The notes: generated by a model from the letters alone, not told the origin. Positions 50,989 through 60,190 are shown, counted from the first letter of the stretch. The stretch is 64,000 bases of DNA from REEB95 sp963785735 (GCA_963785735.1 CAWAWJ010000001.1:1612001-1676000), one strand, 5' to 3'. Made by a program: numbers and translations.

Positions 50989-53213
50989 GCAAAACCGCCG
51001 ACGCCGGGGCGGGCGAAATCCGCAAGGTGGATTTCGCCGAGGAGCTGGGCGAGCGCTATCTCTCCTACGCGCTCTCCACCATCATGGCGCGCTCGCTGCC
51101 CGACGTGCGCGACGGGTTGAAGCCGGTGCATCGCCGGATCCTCCACGCCATGCGCCAGCTCAAGCTCGATCCCAAATCGGGCTACAAGAAATGCGCGCGG
51201 GTGGTGGGCGACGTGATCGGCAAATTCCACCCCCATGGCGACACCGCGGTTTATGACGCGCTGGTGCGCCTGGCGCAGGATTTCGCGCAGCGTTATCCGC
51301 TGGTCGACGGCCAGGGCAATTTCGGCAATATCGACGGCGATAACGCGGCGGCGATGCGCTACACCGAAAGCCGGCTGACCGAGGTGGCCGAGGCGCTGCT
51401 CGAAGGCATCGACGAGGACACGGTCGATTTCCGCGCCACATATGACGGCGAAAGCAGCGAGCCCGTCGTGCTGCCCGCGCGTTTCCCCAATCTTCTGGCC
51501 AACGGTTCCGCCGGCATCGCCGTCGGCATGGCGACCAGCATCCCGCCGCACAACATTGTCGAGCTGGTGGATGCGCTGGCCCTCCTCATCAAGAACCGGC
51601 GCGCCACCGTGGGCGATCTCTTGAAATGCGTGCCCGGACCGGATTTCCCCACCGGCGGCGTGCTGGTCGAGCCGCGCGAGAGCATCCGCGAGGCCTATAA
51701 CACCGGGCGCGGCAGTTTCCGCCTGCGCGCGCGCTGGCAGAAGGAGGCGCTCGCCCAGGGCCAGTACCGCATCGTCGTCACCGAGATTCCCTATCAGGTG
51801 CAGAAATCGCGCCTCATCGAGCGCATCGCCATCCTGCTCGAGGAGCGCAAGCTGCCGCTTCTGGCCGACATCCAGGATGAATCGGCCGAGAAGGTGCGCC
51901 TCATCCTCGAGCCCAAGAGCCGCAACGTCGATCCCGTGCTGCTGATGGAATCGCTCTTCCGCGTGACCGATCTGGAATCCCGCGTGCCCTTGAACCTGAA
52001 CGTGCTCGACGCCGAGGGCACGCCGCGGGTGATGAACCTGAAAGAGGCGCTCCAGGCGTTTCTCGACCACCGCCGCGTGGTGCTGCAACGCCGCTCGCGT
52101 TTCCGCCGCGAGGCGATATCCAAGCGGGCCGAGATCCTCAAGGGTTACATGATCGTCTACGTCAATCTGGATCAGGTGATCCGCATCATCCGCCAATACG
52201 ACGACGCCAAGGAACGGATGATGAAGAAATGGCATTTGAGCCAGAATCAGGCCGACGCCATTCTCGACATGCGCTTGCGCGCCTTGCGCCGGCTCGAGGA
52301 AATCGCCATCCGCAAGGAGCTGAAGGACCTGGCCGACGAGGACAAGGAGCTGAAACACCTGCTCGCCGACGACCGCCGCCAATGGAAACGCATCGGCGAG
52401 GAAATGGCGAGCCTGCGCCAGGAATTCGGGCCCACATCGCTCCTGGGCAAGCGCCGCACCGATCTGGGCAAGCCGCCCGCTTCGGTGGAGGTGCCCTTGG
52501 AAGCCCTGGTCGAGCGCGAACCGGTGACGGTGATCGGCTCGGCCAATGGCTGGTTGCGCGCGGCCAAGGGCCACGGGCTCAAGCCGGACGACATCAAATA
52601 CAAGGAAGGTGACGGGCCGCGTTTTGCCATCGAGGCCATGACCACCGACAAGCTTCTGGTTTTCGCCACCAATGGGCGGTTCTACACGCTCGCCATCGAC
52701 AAGCTGCCGGGCGGGCGCGGCCTGGGCGAGCCCTTCCGGCTGATGGCCGATTTGGGAAACGAGCACGAGATATCGGCCATGCTGATCTTCAAGCCGGGCT
52801 CGAAGCTCCTGGTGGCGGCGAGCGACGGGCGCGGGTTCGTGGTCAAGGCCGAGGACGTGCTGGCGCAGACGCGCAACGGCAAGCAGGTGATGCGGCCTGG
52901 CAAGGGTGCCAAGGCGGTGGCGGCGGCCCCCGCCGAGGGCGACACCATCGCGGTGGTGGGCGAGAACCGGAAGCTGCTTCTGTTTCCGCTCAACGAGGCG
53001 CCGGAGATGACGGGCGGGCGCGGAGTCATTCTCCAGCGCTATCACGATGGCGGCTTGGCCGATGCGCGGGTCATCACCAAGGCCGACGGGCTTTCCTGGA
53101 AAGCGGGCGACCGCACCCGCACCGAGACCGATCTGCGCCCCTGGACGGGCGCCCGCGCCGGTTCCGGCCGCATTGCGCCGCGGGGATTCCCGCTCGATAA
53201 TCGCTTCTCCTGA
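50985..53213 (+). CDS. parC: DNA topoisomerase IV subunit A
   Basis: ParC (742 aa) decatenates chromosomes with ParE. The breakage-reunion domain has HRRILHAM, KFHPHGDTAVYDALVRLAQ and the active-site Tyr126 in AAMRYTESR. The quinolone-determining pair corresponds to Thr87 and Asp91, where E. coli has Ser80 and Glu84. The C-terminal half is shorter than GyrA and has beta-pinwheel blades without a GyrA box, which separates it from gyrA. It closes the rpoZ-to-parC run. Confidence 0.95.
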   Translation: MSKTADAGAGEIRKVDFAEELGERYLSYALSTIMARSLPDVRDGLKPVHRRILHAMRQLKLDPKSGYKKCARVVGDVIGKFHPHGDTAVYDALVRLAQDFAQRYPLVDGQGNFGNIDGDNAAAMRYTESRLTEVAEALLEGIDEDTVDFRATYDGESSEPVVLPARFPNLLANGSAGIAVGMATSIPPHNIVELVDALALLIKNRRATVGDLLKCVPGPDFPTGGVLVEPRESIREAYNTGRGSFRLRARWQKEALAQGQYRIVVTEIPYQVQKSRLIERIAILLEERKLPLLADIQDESAEKVRLILEPKSRNVDPVLLMESLFRVTDLESRVPLNLNVLDAEGTPRVMNLKEALQAFLDHRRVVLQRRSRFRREAISKRAEILKGYMIVYVNLDQVIRIIRQYDDAKERMMKKWHLSQNQADAILDMRLRALRRLEEIAIRKELKDLADEDKELKHLLADDRRQWKRIGEEMASLRQEFGPTSLLGKRRTDLGKPPASVEVPLEALVEREPVTVIGSANGWLRAAKGHGLKPDDIKYKEGDGPRFAIEAMTTDKLLVFATNGRFYTLAIDKLPGGRGLGEPFRLMADLGNEHEISAMLIFKPGSKLLVAASDGRGFVVKAEDVLAQTRNGKQVMRPGKGAKAVAAAPAEGDTIAVVGENRKLLLFPLNEAPEMTGGRGVILQRYHDGGLADARVITKADGLSWKAGDRTRTETDLRPWTGARAGSGRIAPRGFPLDNRFS

Positions 53214-53241
53214 GGGCATACATAAGGCCATAAGGACGCCC

Positions 53242-53499
53242 ATGACCCCGCCAGCCGCCCCCGAACCGGCTAATCCCGACGTCACGCTCGACGCCAAGGG
53301 GCTCAAATGCCCGCTGCCGGTGTTGAAGGCGCGCAAGGCGATGAAAGAGATGAAAGCGGGCGCGGTGTTGCGCGTCTACGCCACCGACCCCGGCGCGGTC
53401 AAAGACTTCGACCATTTCTGCAAAACCACCGGCGCGCATCTCTTGGATTGCCGCGAGGAGGCGGGGGGCGTGTTGGTGTTTACGTTGAGGAAGGGGTAG
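53242..53499 (+). CDS. TusA/SirA/YedF-family sulfur-carrier protein
   Basis: An 85-aa sulfurtransferase-like protein. The CPxP motif is in LKCPLPVLKARKAM, with the active cysteine at residue 20. The start ATG 53242 has AAGGA upstream. TusA carries sulfur for tRNA thiolation and other uses, while YedF-like relatives have less clear roles. It is the last gene before the GC drop of the restriction island. Confidence 0.88.
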   Translation: MTPPAAPEPANPDVTLDAKGLKCPLPVLKARKAMKEMKAGAVLRVYATDPGAVKDFDHFCKTTGAHLLDCREEAGGVLVFTLRKG

Positions 53500-53689
53500 G
53501 GGGCGATTAACGCCGGCTTCGAGTTCTATGAATTGCTGGACTTGACAACGTTCTCGTTTTGTACCAAAACAATCCGGATTAGTCAATCGGCTCAATTAGC
53601 GAGTCGCGATGGCGCCACGGCTTCGTTTGCGTCTATTAAGTTTCCCTACTGGGCTTGAGTTACGCCGCCAGCGGGGGATGTGGGCGACC
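53500..53689 (+). promoter_or_regulatory. Promoter/operator region of the restriction-modification island
   Basis: A 190-base gap with lower GC. TTGACA (53542-53547) is a perfect -35. An inverted repeat GTTTTG-TAC-CAAAAC (53556-53570) overlaps where the -10 should be. Such a repeat could be bound by the methyltransferase itself or by another repressor to delay restriction; no C-protein gene is visible. The ribosome site GGGGGA precedes ATG 53690 by about 11 bases. Confidence 0.4.
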
Positions 53690-54121
53690 ATGGATACGTT
53701 GACGCCCAGCGAGAGAAGCGAGCGAATGGCGCTTGTTCGCGCCAAGGATACATCGCCGGAAATTCTCGTTCGCCGGCTCGCGCGCCATCTCGGTTATAGC
53801 TTCGGTCTGCATGGACGGGATCTGCCGGGAAAACCGGATCTCGTGTTCCGGTCAAGGCGCAAGGCAATATTCGTTCACGGCTGCTTTTGGCACCGTCACG
53901 GAAATAAAAACTGCGCTCTCGCGCGCCTACCAAAATCACGCCGCGAATTCTGGGTACCAAAACTAGAGAGTAATAGAATACGCGATGCGCGAAATCAAAA
54001 GGCCTTGCGCGCCTTGGGATGGAGCTTCCTGGTTATCTGGGAATGCCAACTGCGCGATATTCACAGGGTAGAGAAGCGCATCGCTGCTTTCCTGTCGCGC
54101 GAGCAACGGGAGGCCGCATGA
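53690..54121 (+). CDS. vsr: Very short patch repair endonuclease (Vsr)
   Basis: Vsr (143 aa) nicks DNA at T:G mismatches that arise when 5-methylcytosine deaminates. The start ATG 53690 gives MDTLTPSERSERMALVRAKDTSPE (quoted in part: RSERMALVRAKDT). Asp50 in GKPDLVF matches catalytic Asp51 of E. coli Vsr. HGCFWHRH and the cysteines 65, 75 and 119 fit the structural zinc site. It overlaps the methyltransferase start (ATGA), as Vsr genes commonly do. Confidence 0.93.
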   Translation: MDTLTPSERSERMALVRAKDTSPEILVRRLARHLGYSFGLHGRDLPGKPDLVFRSRRKAIFVHGCFWHRHGNKNCALARLPKSRREFWVPKLESNRIRDARNQKALRALGWSFLVIWECQLRDIHRVEKRIAAFLSREQREAA

Positions 54122-55299
54122 AATTCACGAGCGTGGAGTTGTTCACTGGGGCCGGGGGTCTTGCGCTTGGATTGGAGCACGCGGGATTCGATCCTAAATT
54201 CATGGTCGAATGGGACGATGATTTCTACAAGACAATCCGCGCGAACGCCGGTCACGGCGGTCCCACACATGGCTGGCCCATTCATCACGCGGATGTGCGC
54301 GATGTTTCGTTCAAGGGCCTAGGTGAAATCGACCTCGTGGCGGGCGGTCCTCCATGTCAGCCGTTTTCAATCGGTGGAAAACATCGCGGCCGGAATGACC
54401 CGCGCGATATGTGGCCCGAGGCAATTCGTGCCGTGCGCGAACTTTGTCCGCGCGCTTTCTTCTTCGAGAACGTAAGGGGCCTCGCCCGCCCAGCCTTCGC
54501 CGATTACCTGCGCTATATCATCGAGCGACTAAGGCGCCCCGACATGGTGGCACGGCATGGTGAATTGTCAGCCGATCATCTACGCCGGCTTGCTCGACTA
54601 GACCCAGCCGCGGGCGACGGACCGATTTACAGCGTGCAAGTTCACAAGATTAACGCGGCCGATTATGGCGCTTCACAAATCCGTCATCGGATCGTGATAG
54701 TGGGCGTTCGTCGTGATCTAGGCCTTTCTTGGGAATTGCCGGACAAAATTCATTCGCGCGAAGCGCTGCTATGGGCTCAATATGTTAGTGGTAAGTATTG
54801 GGAAAGACATCGGATACCGCGTGGGGAACAATCTCGGTTGAATGAAGCCGAGAAATCCATTCTTAAAAATCTTCATCACCAACCAGCGAAGATGCCATGG
54901 TTGACTGTGCGCGACGCGATAATGGATCTTGGCGAACCGACGCGGGATGGCGGGTCGGCCATCCCAAATCATAAATTCCAACCCGGAGCGCGTTCATATA
55001 TTGGACACACGGGCAGTCCCCTCGATCGCCCCGCGAAGGCATTGAAGGCCGGCGATCATGGGGTGCCGGGAGGAGAGAACATGATCGTCTATCCGACCGG
55101 ACGTGTTCGATACTTCACTGTCCGAGAGTTGGCCCGGCTTCAGGGATTTCGCGACGATTTCGTGTTCCCGGGTTCCTGGACGGAAACCATGCGTCAGCTT
55201 GGCAACGCCGTACCCATCCCCATGAGTACCGCATTGGGCTACAGCATCGCGCGCCTGCTGCGCGGGATGAATCAGATCAGAACGCGACGCGCGGCGTGA
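54118..55299 (+). CDS. DNA (cytosine-5) methyltransferase
   Basis: A 393-aa C5-methyltransferase. Motif I is ELFTGAGGLALGLEHAGF, motif IV is GGPPCQPFS with catalytic Cys80, motif VI is FFENVRG with Glu117, motif VIII is QIRHRIVIVGVR, and motif X is RQLGNAVPIP. The target-recognition region (about 230-310) is large. Because the partner is an Eco29kI-type endonuclease, methylation of CCGCGG is predicted. A GC count of the line 54781-54840 gives 28/60, far below the 44/60 of the line at 52681 in parC. Confidence 0.93.
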   Translation: MKFTSVELFTGAGGLALGLEHAGFDPKFMVEWDDDFYKTIRANAGHGGPTHGWPIHHADVRDVSFKGLGEIDLVAGGPPCQPFSIGGKHRGRNDPRDMWPEAIRAVRELCPRAFFFENVRGLARPAFADYLRYIIERLRRPDMVARHGELSADHLRRLARLDPAAGDGPIYSVQVHKINAADYGASQIRHRIVIVGVRRDLGLSWELPDKIHSREALLWAQYVSGKYWERHRIPRGEQSRLNEAEKSILKNLHHQPAKMPWLTVRDAIMDLGEPTRDGGSAIPNHKFQPGARSYIGHTGSPLDRPAKALKAGDHGVPGGENMIVYPTGRVRYFTVRELARLQGFRDDFVFPGSWTETMRQLGNAVPIPMSTALGYSIARLLRGMNQIRTRRAA

Positions 55300-55348
55300 T
55301 TTTATACAAATCAAACATTACACCCTTGTCGACGCGCGGGTTAAGCGC

Positions 55349-56002
55349 GTGAGCGAGACGCCTTACAACCCGCTGGATAAACTCAACCTCGGGAAAAGCG
55401 TCGCCGATGCGCTTCTTGAAAAGCATGTTCTTTCCCTTGCCGATCGCGCGCAAGTCATCGGCGCTGGTGTGTACGCGATATATTACACGGGGTCGTTTCG
55501 TCCATACGCTCCACTTACGAAAGCCAACCGAGGGAAAGAATTTAAAAAGCCGATCTACGTCGGAAAAGCCATTCCAAAAGGCGGTAGGAAGGGTGGAATT
55601 CGAGAAGACGCCTCGGCGATTGGCCGTGCTCTTCGCGATCGGCTCTCCCAACATGCAAATTCTATTAGCGAGGCGCGGAACCTAGACATCAATGATTTCC
55701 ATTATCGTTGCTTGGTGGTGGACGACATTTGGATACCGCTTGGGGAAAATGTCCTAATCGAGCAGTTCCGACCAATTTGGAACATGGTCATTGATGGTTT
55801 CGGCAATAAGACACCGGGCCGGCGCCGCGCAACGCAATACCGGTCATCTTGGGATACCATTCATCCCGGCCGACGTTTCGTTGATGATTTGGGGCTGGCT
55901 GTAGGTCCTGTGACTAAGGAAGAGCTATTCGAAAAAATTGACGCTTTTTTTGCTGGCCGACTTGATCCAAAGGAGCCAGTTGATACCGGCGATGAGGATT
56001 AG
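55349..56002 (+). CDS. Eco29kI-family GIY-YIG restriction endonuclease (predicted CCGCGG)
   Basis: A 217-aa type II restriction enzyme of the GIY-YIG nuclease superfamily. The GIY/YIG-equivalent motifs are GVYAIYYTG (Tyr42) and KPIYVGKAIPKG (Tyr70). Arg98-x3-His102 (RLSQH) and Glu133...Asn145 (12 apart, GENVLIEQFRPIWN) match the spacing of the Eco29kI catalytic Arg-His and Glu-Asn pairs as I recall them. Start is GTG 55349, 49 bases after the methyltransferase stop. Eco29kI, like SacII, recognises CCGCGG. Whether this homologue keeps that specificity is inferred. Confidence 0.87.
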   Translation: MSETPYNPLDKLNLGKSVADALLEKHVLSLADRAQVIGAGVYAIYYTGSFRPYAPLTKANRGKEFKKPIYVGKAIPKGGRKGGIREDASAIGRALRDRLSQHANSISEARNLDINDFHYRCLVVDDIWIPLGENVLIEQFRPIWNMVIDGFGNKTPGRRRATQYRSSWDTIHPGRRFVDDLGLAVGPVTKEELFEKIDAFFAGRLDPKEPVDTGDED

Positions 56003-56164
56003 TTCACTCTCTGTTGCATGCCGAACCCTTACCCCCATTCACCGCCACGCTCTTGGTCAAGCTAGCTGGATAAGCGCGGCGCGCACATTCCTTGAGGTGA
56101 GACGCTTTCCCCCACCCCTTAAAACTCCTAACCTTCCGCAATCCAACACTCCGGAGGCTCCATC

Positions 56165-56605
56165 ATGGCCGACAAGATCAAGCCGCTTTTCACGATATCC
56201 GCCACCGCCCAGGGCGGGCGCAACGGGCATACCGAGAGCGAGGACCGCGTCGTCTCGGCCGATCTGTCGGTGCCGAAGGCGATGGGCGGGCCCGGCAAGC
56301 CCGGCGCTGCCACGCCCGAGCATCTTTTCGCCGCGGGCTATGCCGCCTGTTTCGGCGGCGCGCTCGATTTCGTAGGGAAACAGCACAAGCAGGACGCGGC
56401 CAAGGCCAAGATCACCTGCGCGGTTTCGATCGGCCCGCGCGAATTGGGCGGCTTCGGCATATCGGTCAAGCTGCGGGTCGAGGACAAAAGCCTGAAACAG
56501 GCCGATCTGGCGGCGCTCGCCAAAGAGGCCCACGAAAAAATCTGCCCCTATTCCCACGCCACGCGCGGCAATGTGGATGTGCAGCTCGAGGTGGTGGGTA
56601 GTTAG
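56165..56605 (+). CDS. ohr: Organic hydroperoxide resistance protein (Ohr/OsmC family)
   Basis: A 146-aa thiol peroxidase that reduces organic hydroperoxides. It has the reactive cysteine Cys62 (AACFGGAL) and the second, Cys127 (KICPYSHATRGN), in Ohr rather than OsmC context. The ATG follows CCGGAGG. No OhrR-type MarR regulator is adjacent. GC returns to genome level here, marking the right end of the restriction island. Confidence 0.92.
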   Translation: MADKIKPLFTISATAQGGRNGHTESEDRVVSADLSVPKAMGGPGKPGAATPEHLFAAGYAACFGGALDFVGKQHKQDAAKAKITCAVSIGPRELGGFGISVKLRVEDKSLKQADLAALAKEAHEKICPYSHATRGNVDVQLEVVGS

Positions 56606-57564
56606 CGCCGCCGCGATTCCCGCTTCCGCCGCTTTTTCCTTCGCGCCCCCCGCGCTATGGAGGCCGCCTCGGCCACGGTTTCCTCCACCTCTTCCTCGGG
56701 CAAGCCTAGCCGGCCGCCGGCGCGTTCGATCTCGCGCCTGCCCGCCGCGCTCAAGGCCCCCTTGGCGATCCGCCGCTCGACCAGAATCTGGTATTGCGCG
56801 CGGCGCTGTCTCAACTGATCCATGAACCCCACGGTGATCAATCCCGAGAACATCGCGAAAGTCAGGATGCCAACCATGGCGATGACGCCGCCGAGGATGC
56901 GGCCCCAAACCGTCACCGGCACCATGTCGCCATAGCCCACGGTGGTGATGGTCACGACCGCCCACCACATCGCGGCCGGAATCGAACTGAACACCTGGGG
57001 CTGCGCTACGCCTTCGATCATGTACATGAGCGAGCCGCTCATGACGAGAACGAGGCACAGGATGAACAGCAACGCGCCGATGGCCTGGGCCTCCTCGCGG
57101 AACACCGCCCAGATCAGCCCGAAAATGCTCGAATGGCGGGTGAGCTTGAGCATGCGCAACAGGCGCATCAGGCGCAGCACGCGGAAATCGGCCGCGCCCA
57201 GCAATCCCAGCACCGCCGGCAGGATCGAAACCAGATCGACTAGCGCGAAAAACCCGCGCAGGTATTTGATCCGGCCCCAGACCGGATCGCGGAAAGCGCC
57301 GCTGACGCGGTCCACCGCCGTCCAGGCGCGCAACACGTATTCGACCACGAACACCGATGTCGCCACATGCTCGATCCAGCGGAAGGCGAAGAGGTGCTCT
57401 TCGCGGATGGCATCGACCGATTCCAGGATGATCGCGCCGACATTGACCACGATCAGGAGCGCGAGCAGGGAATTGAACACCCGCACCGCCGGGCCTTGCG
57501 GCGCGTCGTCGTCGAAATACGGGTTGAGCCAGCGGCGGAAATCCGCCAGAGAATTCTCGGACAT
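56602..57564 (-). CDS. Voltage-gated potassium channel (Kv-like, six TM)
   Basis: A 320-aa ion channel. The selectivity filter is TTVGYGD at 207-213. The S4 voltage sensor has a positive charge at every third position: Arg128, Arg131, Arg134, Arg137, Lys140 and Arg143. Six hydrophobic segments lie between about 28 and 248, followed by a short cytoplasmic tail with KKRRKRESRRR-like basic residues. ATG 57564 is the first start that gives the family N-terminus; the long upstream frame is spurious. It converges on ohr with a four-base overlap. Confidence 0.92.
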   Translation of the reverse strand: MSENSLADFRRWLNPYFDDDAPQGPAVRVFNSLLALLIVVNVGAIILESVDAIREEHLFAFRWIEHVATSVFVVEYVLRAWTAVDRVSGAFRDPVWGRIKYLRGFFALVDLVSILPAVLGLLGAADFRVLRLMRLLRMLKLTRHSSIFGLIWAVFREEAQAIGALLFILCLVLVMSGSLMYMIEGVAQPQVFSSIPAAMWWAVVTITTVGYGDMVPVTVWGRILGGVIAMVGILTFAMFSGLITVGFMDQLRQRRAQYQILVERRIAKGALSAAGRREIERAGGRLGLPEEEVEETVAEAASIARGARRKKRRKRESRRR

Positions 57565-57726
57565 CGCCTTAATTATTTTCTCCTTCGCACGACGCCGCTT
57601 GCGCGGCCGTGCTACGGCATTTCCCCCGCGCCGACAGTACAACTTTATGAAGCAAGGCATGAACTTTTTTGTCAGGGCCTTTTCTTTGTCTTCGCAAGGC
57701 CCGGGGCGACGGATTATCGTGATTAA

Positions 57727-59364
57727 ATGAGCATCGAAGCCGCGCTGTCCTTGCTGGCCGGGCTTGGCCTGTTCTTCGTCGGGGTCAAGAATCTGAGCGT
57801 CACCATGGGCCAGATGACCGGGCGGCGCATGCGCCAATGGGTGACGCGCGCCGCCTCGCATCCGGTGATCGGCGCCGCCATCGGCGCGCTTTCGGGCGCG
57901 CTCACCCAAAGCACCAACGCCGTCACCATCATCCTGGTGAGCCTGGCGCAAACCGGCCTGCTCGCCGCATCCGATGCGACGCCCATCCTGGCCTGGTCGA
58001 ATGTCGGCACCTCGCTCCTGGTCTTCGCCGCCGCGGTCAATCTGCACGTCTTCATCCTGGCGCTGGTCGCGCTCTCGGGCTTGTGCTTCTACTTGAACCT
58101 CGACCGCTCGGCGCGCTGGCGGCCGCTGGTCTCCACGCTCTTCGCCGTGGCGCTCATCTTCTTCGGGTTGGAACTCATGCGCGGCGCTTCGGGCGGAATG
58201 AACGGCGCCGGCTGGTCGCGCGATTTCCTGGCGGCGGAAGGGCGCTCGATCCCAACCGCGCTGGCGGCGGGCGCGGCGGTGGCGCTGCTGGTGCAATCCG
58301 CGGCCACGGTCGCGGTCATCGTCACCGCCCTGGCGGCGTCGGGCGGCATCACGCTCGAGCAATCGGCGCTGGTGGTGTTCGGCGCCTGCATCGGCTCGGG
58401 CGCCGCCAGCTTTTTCGTGGGCTTCAAGCTCTCGGGCCGGCCGCGCCACATGCCCCAGCTGCAATCGGCCTTCAAGATCCTGGGCGTGGCCGTGCTGCTG
58501 CCGCTCTACGCCGCCGAACGTTTGTTCGATTGGCCGCTGCTGTTGCACGGGGTGCGCGCGCTGACGGATTCGCCGGGCCGCCAGGTGGCGTTCATCTATC
58601 TCGCCTGCCAGCTCGCCACCGTGGCGGTGCAGATCGTTTTCGCCCGCATCCTTCTGCCCTGGATCGAGCGCTTCACGCCGCCGACGCTCGAAGAGGACCT
58701 GGTCCGCCCGCGATTCATCTACGACGACGCGCTGGGCGAGCCCGAAACCGCGCTCGAACTGGTCGACCGCGAACAGGCGCGCATCTTCAAGCTGCTGCCG
58801 CTTTATCTGGGGTTCAACAGCCATCTCGACGGCAAGGAGCGCCAGCTCGGCCGCCAGGCGATCCTGCCGGTGGCGGCGGCGCTGCTCGAATCGGTGCGGC
58901 GGTTTCTCGACGATCTGGCGGACAGCGGCGCGAGCCGCGACCTGATCGACCGCGTCGCCGACCGCCGCGCCTGCAACGACCTGCTGGTCTCGATCCACGA
59001 GGCGATGAACGAGCTCGCCGAGAAATTCACCCAGAATTTCGCCGCCGAGGCGATGCGCTCGCTGGTCGAGAACATCGCCGAGGGGCTGGGCGCGCTGCTC
59101 TTCACCGCCAATGACGCCGTGTCCGGCCGCGACCCCGATGACATCGCGCTGCTGCGGCAATTCACCTCCGACCGCGGCAGCCTGGTCGATGCGCTGCGCC
59201 GGCGGGTGATGACGGCGGATCAGGGCCTGTCGGCCGACGACCGTTCCACGCTCTACGCGGTGACGAGCCTGTTGGAGCGCATCGTGTGGATGCTCGGCCG
59301 TTATGGCGGCCTCTTGGACTCGGAACTCATGGCGGAACAACCGGAAGGAGCGGCGGCGGAATGA
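57727..59364 (+). CDS. Na/Pi-cotransporter family protein (NptA/YjbB-like) with PhoU-like tail
   Basis: A 545-aa inner-membrane protein. The two inverted Na_Pi_cotrans repeats have the QSTNAVTII (about residues 61-69) and QSAATVAVI (about 192-200) motifs, each in a hairpin. A C-terminal alpha-helical region (about 340-530) has PhoU-like heptads (NELAEKF, ENIAEGLGAL). YjbB relatives move phosphate, often outward. DUF4170 is translationally coupled to its stop (ATGA at 59361). Confidence 0.87.
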   Translation: MSIEAALSLLAGLGLFFVGVKNLSVTMGQMTGRRMRQWVTRAASHPVIGAAIGALSGALTQSTNAVTIILVSLAQTGLLAASDATPILAWSNVGTSLLVFAAAVNLHVFILALVALSGLCFYLNLDRSARWRPLVSTLFAVALIFFGLELMRGASGGMNGAGWSRDFLAAEGRSIPTALAAGAAVALLVQSAATVAVIVTALAASGGITLEQSALVVFGACIGSGAASFFVGFKLSGRPRHMPQLQSAFKILGVAVLLPLYAAERLFDWPLLLHGVRALTDSPGRQVAFIYLACQLATVAVQIVFARILLPWIERFTPPTLEEDLVRPRFIYDDALGEPETALELVDREQARIFKLLPLYLGFNSHLDGKERQLGRQAILPVAAALLESVRRFLDDLADSGASRDLIDRVADRRACNDLLVSIHEAMNELAEKFTQNFAAEAMRSLVENIAEGLGALLFTANDAVSGRDPDDIALLRQFTSDRGSLVDALRRRVMTADQGLSADDRSTLYAVTSLLERIVWMLGRYGGLLDSELMAEQPEGAAAE

Positions 59365-59564
59365 CAAAATATTACGTGGTGGGCGGCCTCTATCTCGACA
59401 CATCTTTCAAAAAAATGAAACCCGGCACGCGCGAGCAATACGGGCCGTTCGAGGATTTCGCCCAGGCCCGGAACAAATGGTACGAGCGCGCCATGGCCAC
59501 CATCGACGACGCCTATTACCGCTTCACCATCCTCACCGACGCGGAACTGGAAAGCGGCGGATAA
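59361..59564 (+). CDS. DUF4170 protein, 67 aa
   Basis: A small soluble protein matching DUF4170: TKYYVVGGLYLDTSF, GPFEDFAQARNKWYERAMATIDDAYYRFTI (quoted in part: GPFEDFAQARNKW). Family members are common and almost only alphaproteobacterial, with no known function. Its start overlaps the Na/Pi gene stop by four bases, suggesting a shared job or simply shared transcription. Confidence 0.85.
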   Translation: MTKYYVVGGLYLDTSFKKMKPGTREQYGPFEDFAQARNKWYERAMATIDDAYYRFTILTDAELESGG

Positions 59565-59630
59565 AAGGTTCATGCTCGAAGCATAATGGCCCCGCGATAA
59601 CGGGGGGCGCGATAACCCGGGAGGCTTGTC

Positions 59631-60185
59631 ATGGCGATGACCGACGTAACAAAGGCGCTGCACGCGCATTGGGTGGTCTATCTGGTCGAGGGGATCGTGC
59701 TGGTGGTTCTCGGCATGGCCGCGATCCTGGTTCCGGTCCTGGCGACGCTGGCGGTGGCGATATTCCTCGGCTGGCTCTTTCTCATCAGCGGCATCTTCGG
59801 CCTCCTCACGACGTTCTGGATGAAGCACGCGCCGGGTTTCTGGTGGTCGCTGCTCTCGGCCATCCTCGGCATCGTGGTGGGATGCGTGTTGATCTTCTGG
59901 CCGGTCAATGGCGCGATCTCGCTCACCCTGGTGCTGATCGCCTTCTTCGCGATCGAGGGCGTTTTCTCGATCCTGTTCGGGCTCGAGCATAAGAGCGCCC
60001 TCTCGGGACGCTGGGGCTGGATGGTGCTGAACGGCGTGATCGACCTGGTCCTGGCCGGCATCATCTTCGCCGGATTGCCCGGCTCCGCGGTCTGGGCGCT
60101 CGGGCTCTTGGTCGGCATCGATCTGGTGTTCGGCGGCACGGCCTTGATTGGCATGGCGCTCCACGCCAAGAACACGCCGGCTTAA
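59631..60185 (+). CDS. HdeD-family (DUF308) membrane protein
   Basis: A 184-aa protein with six predicted transmembrane helices in three pairs, the HdeD/DUF308 layout: VYLVEGIVLVVLGMAAILVP, LGWLFLISGIFGLL, WWSLLSAILGIVVGCVLIFWP and so on. E. coli HdeD takes part in acid resistance at high cell density; function here is inferred from family only. It converges on the TAXI gene with five bases between. Confidence 0.88.
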   Translation: MAMTDVTKALHAHWVVYLVEGIVLVVLGMAAILVPVLATLAVAIFLGWLFLISGIFGLLTTFWMKHAPGFWWSLLSAILGIVVGCVLIFWPVNGAISLTLVLIAFFAIEGVFSILFGLEHKSALSGRWGWMVLNGVIDLVLAGIIFAGLPGSAVWALGLLVGIDLVFGGTALIGMALHAKNTPA

Positions 60186-60190
60186 CCGGC

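Noticed and set aside
50901..53336. 811-codon minus-strand frame opposite parC
   Set aside because: Mirror of parC codon bias; composition typical of antisense frames (His/Arg/Val/Ala) with no domain.
56602..59403. A 933-residue channel protein
   Set aside because: Only the last 320 residues are channel; the upstream part is antisense to the Na/Pi transporter. The start at 57564 is used.
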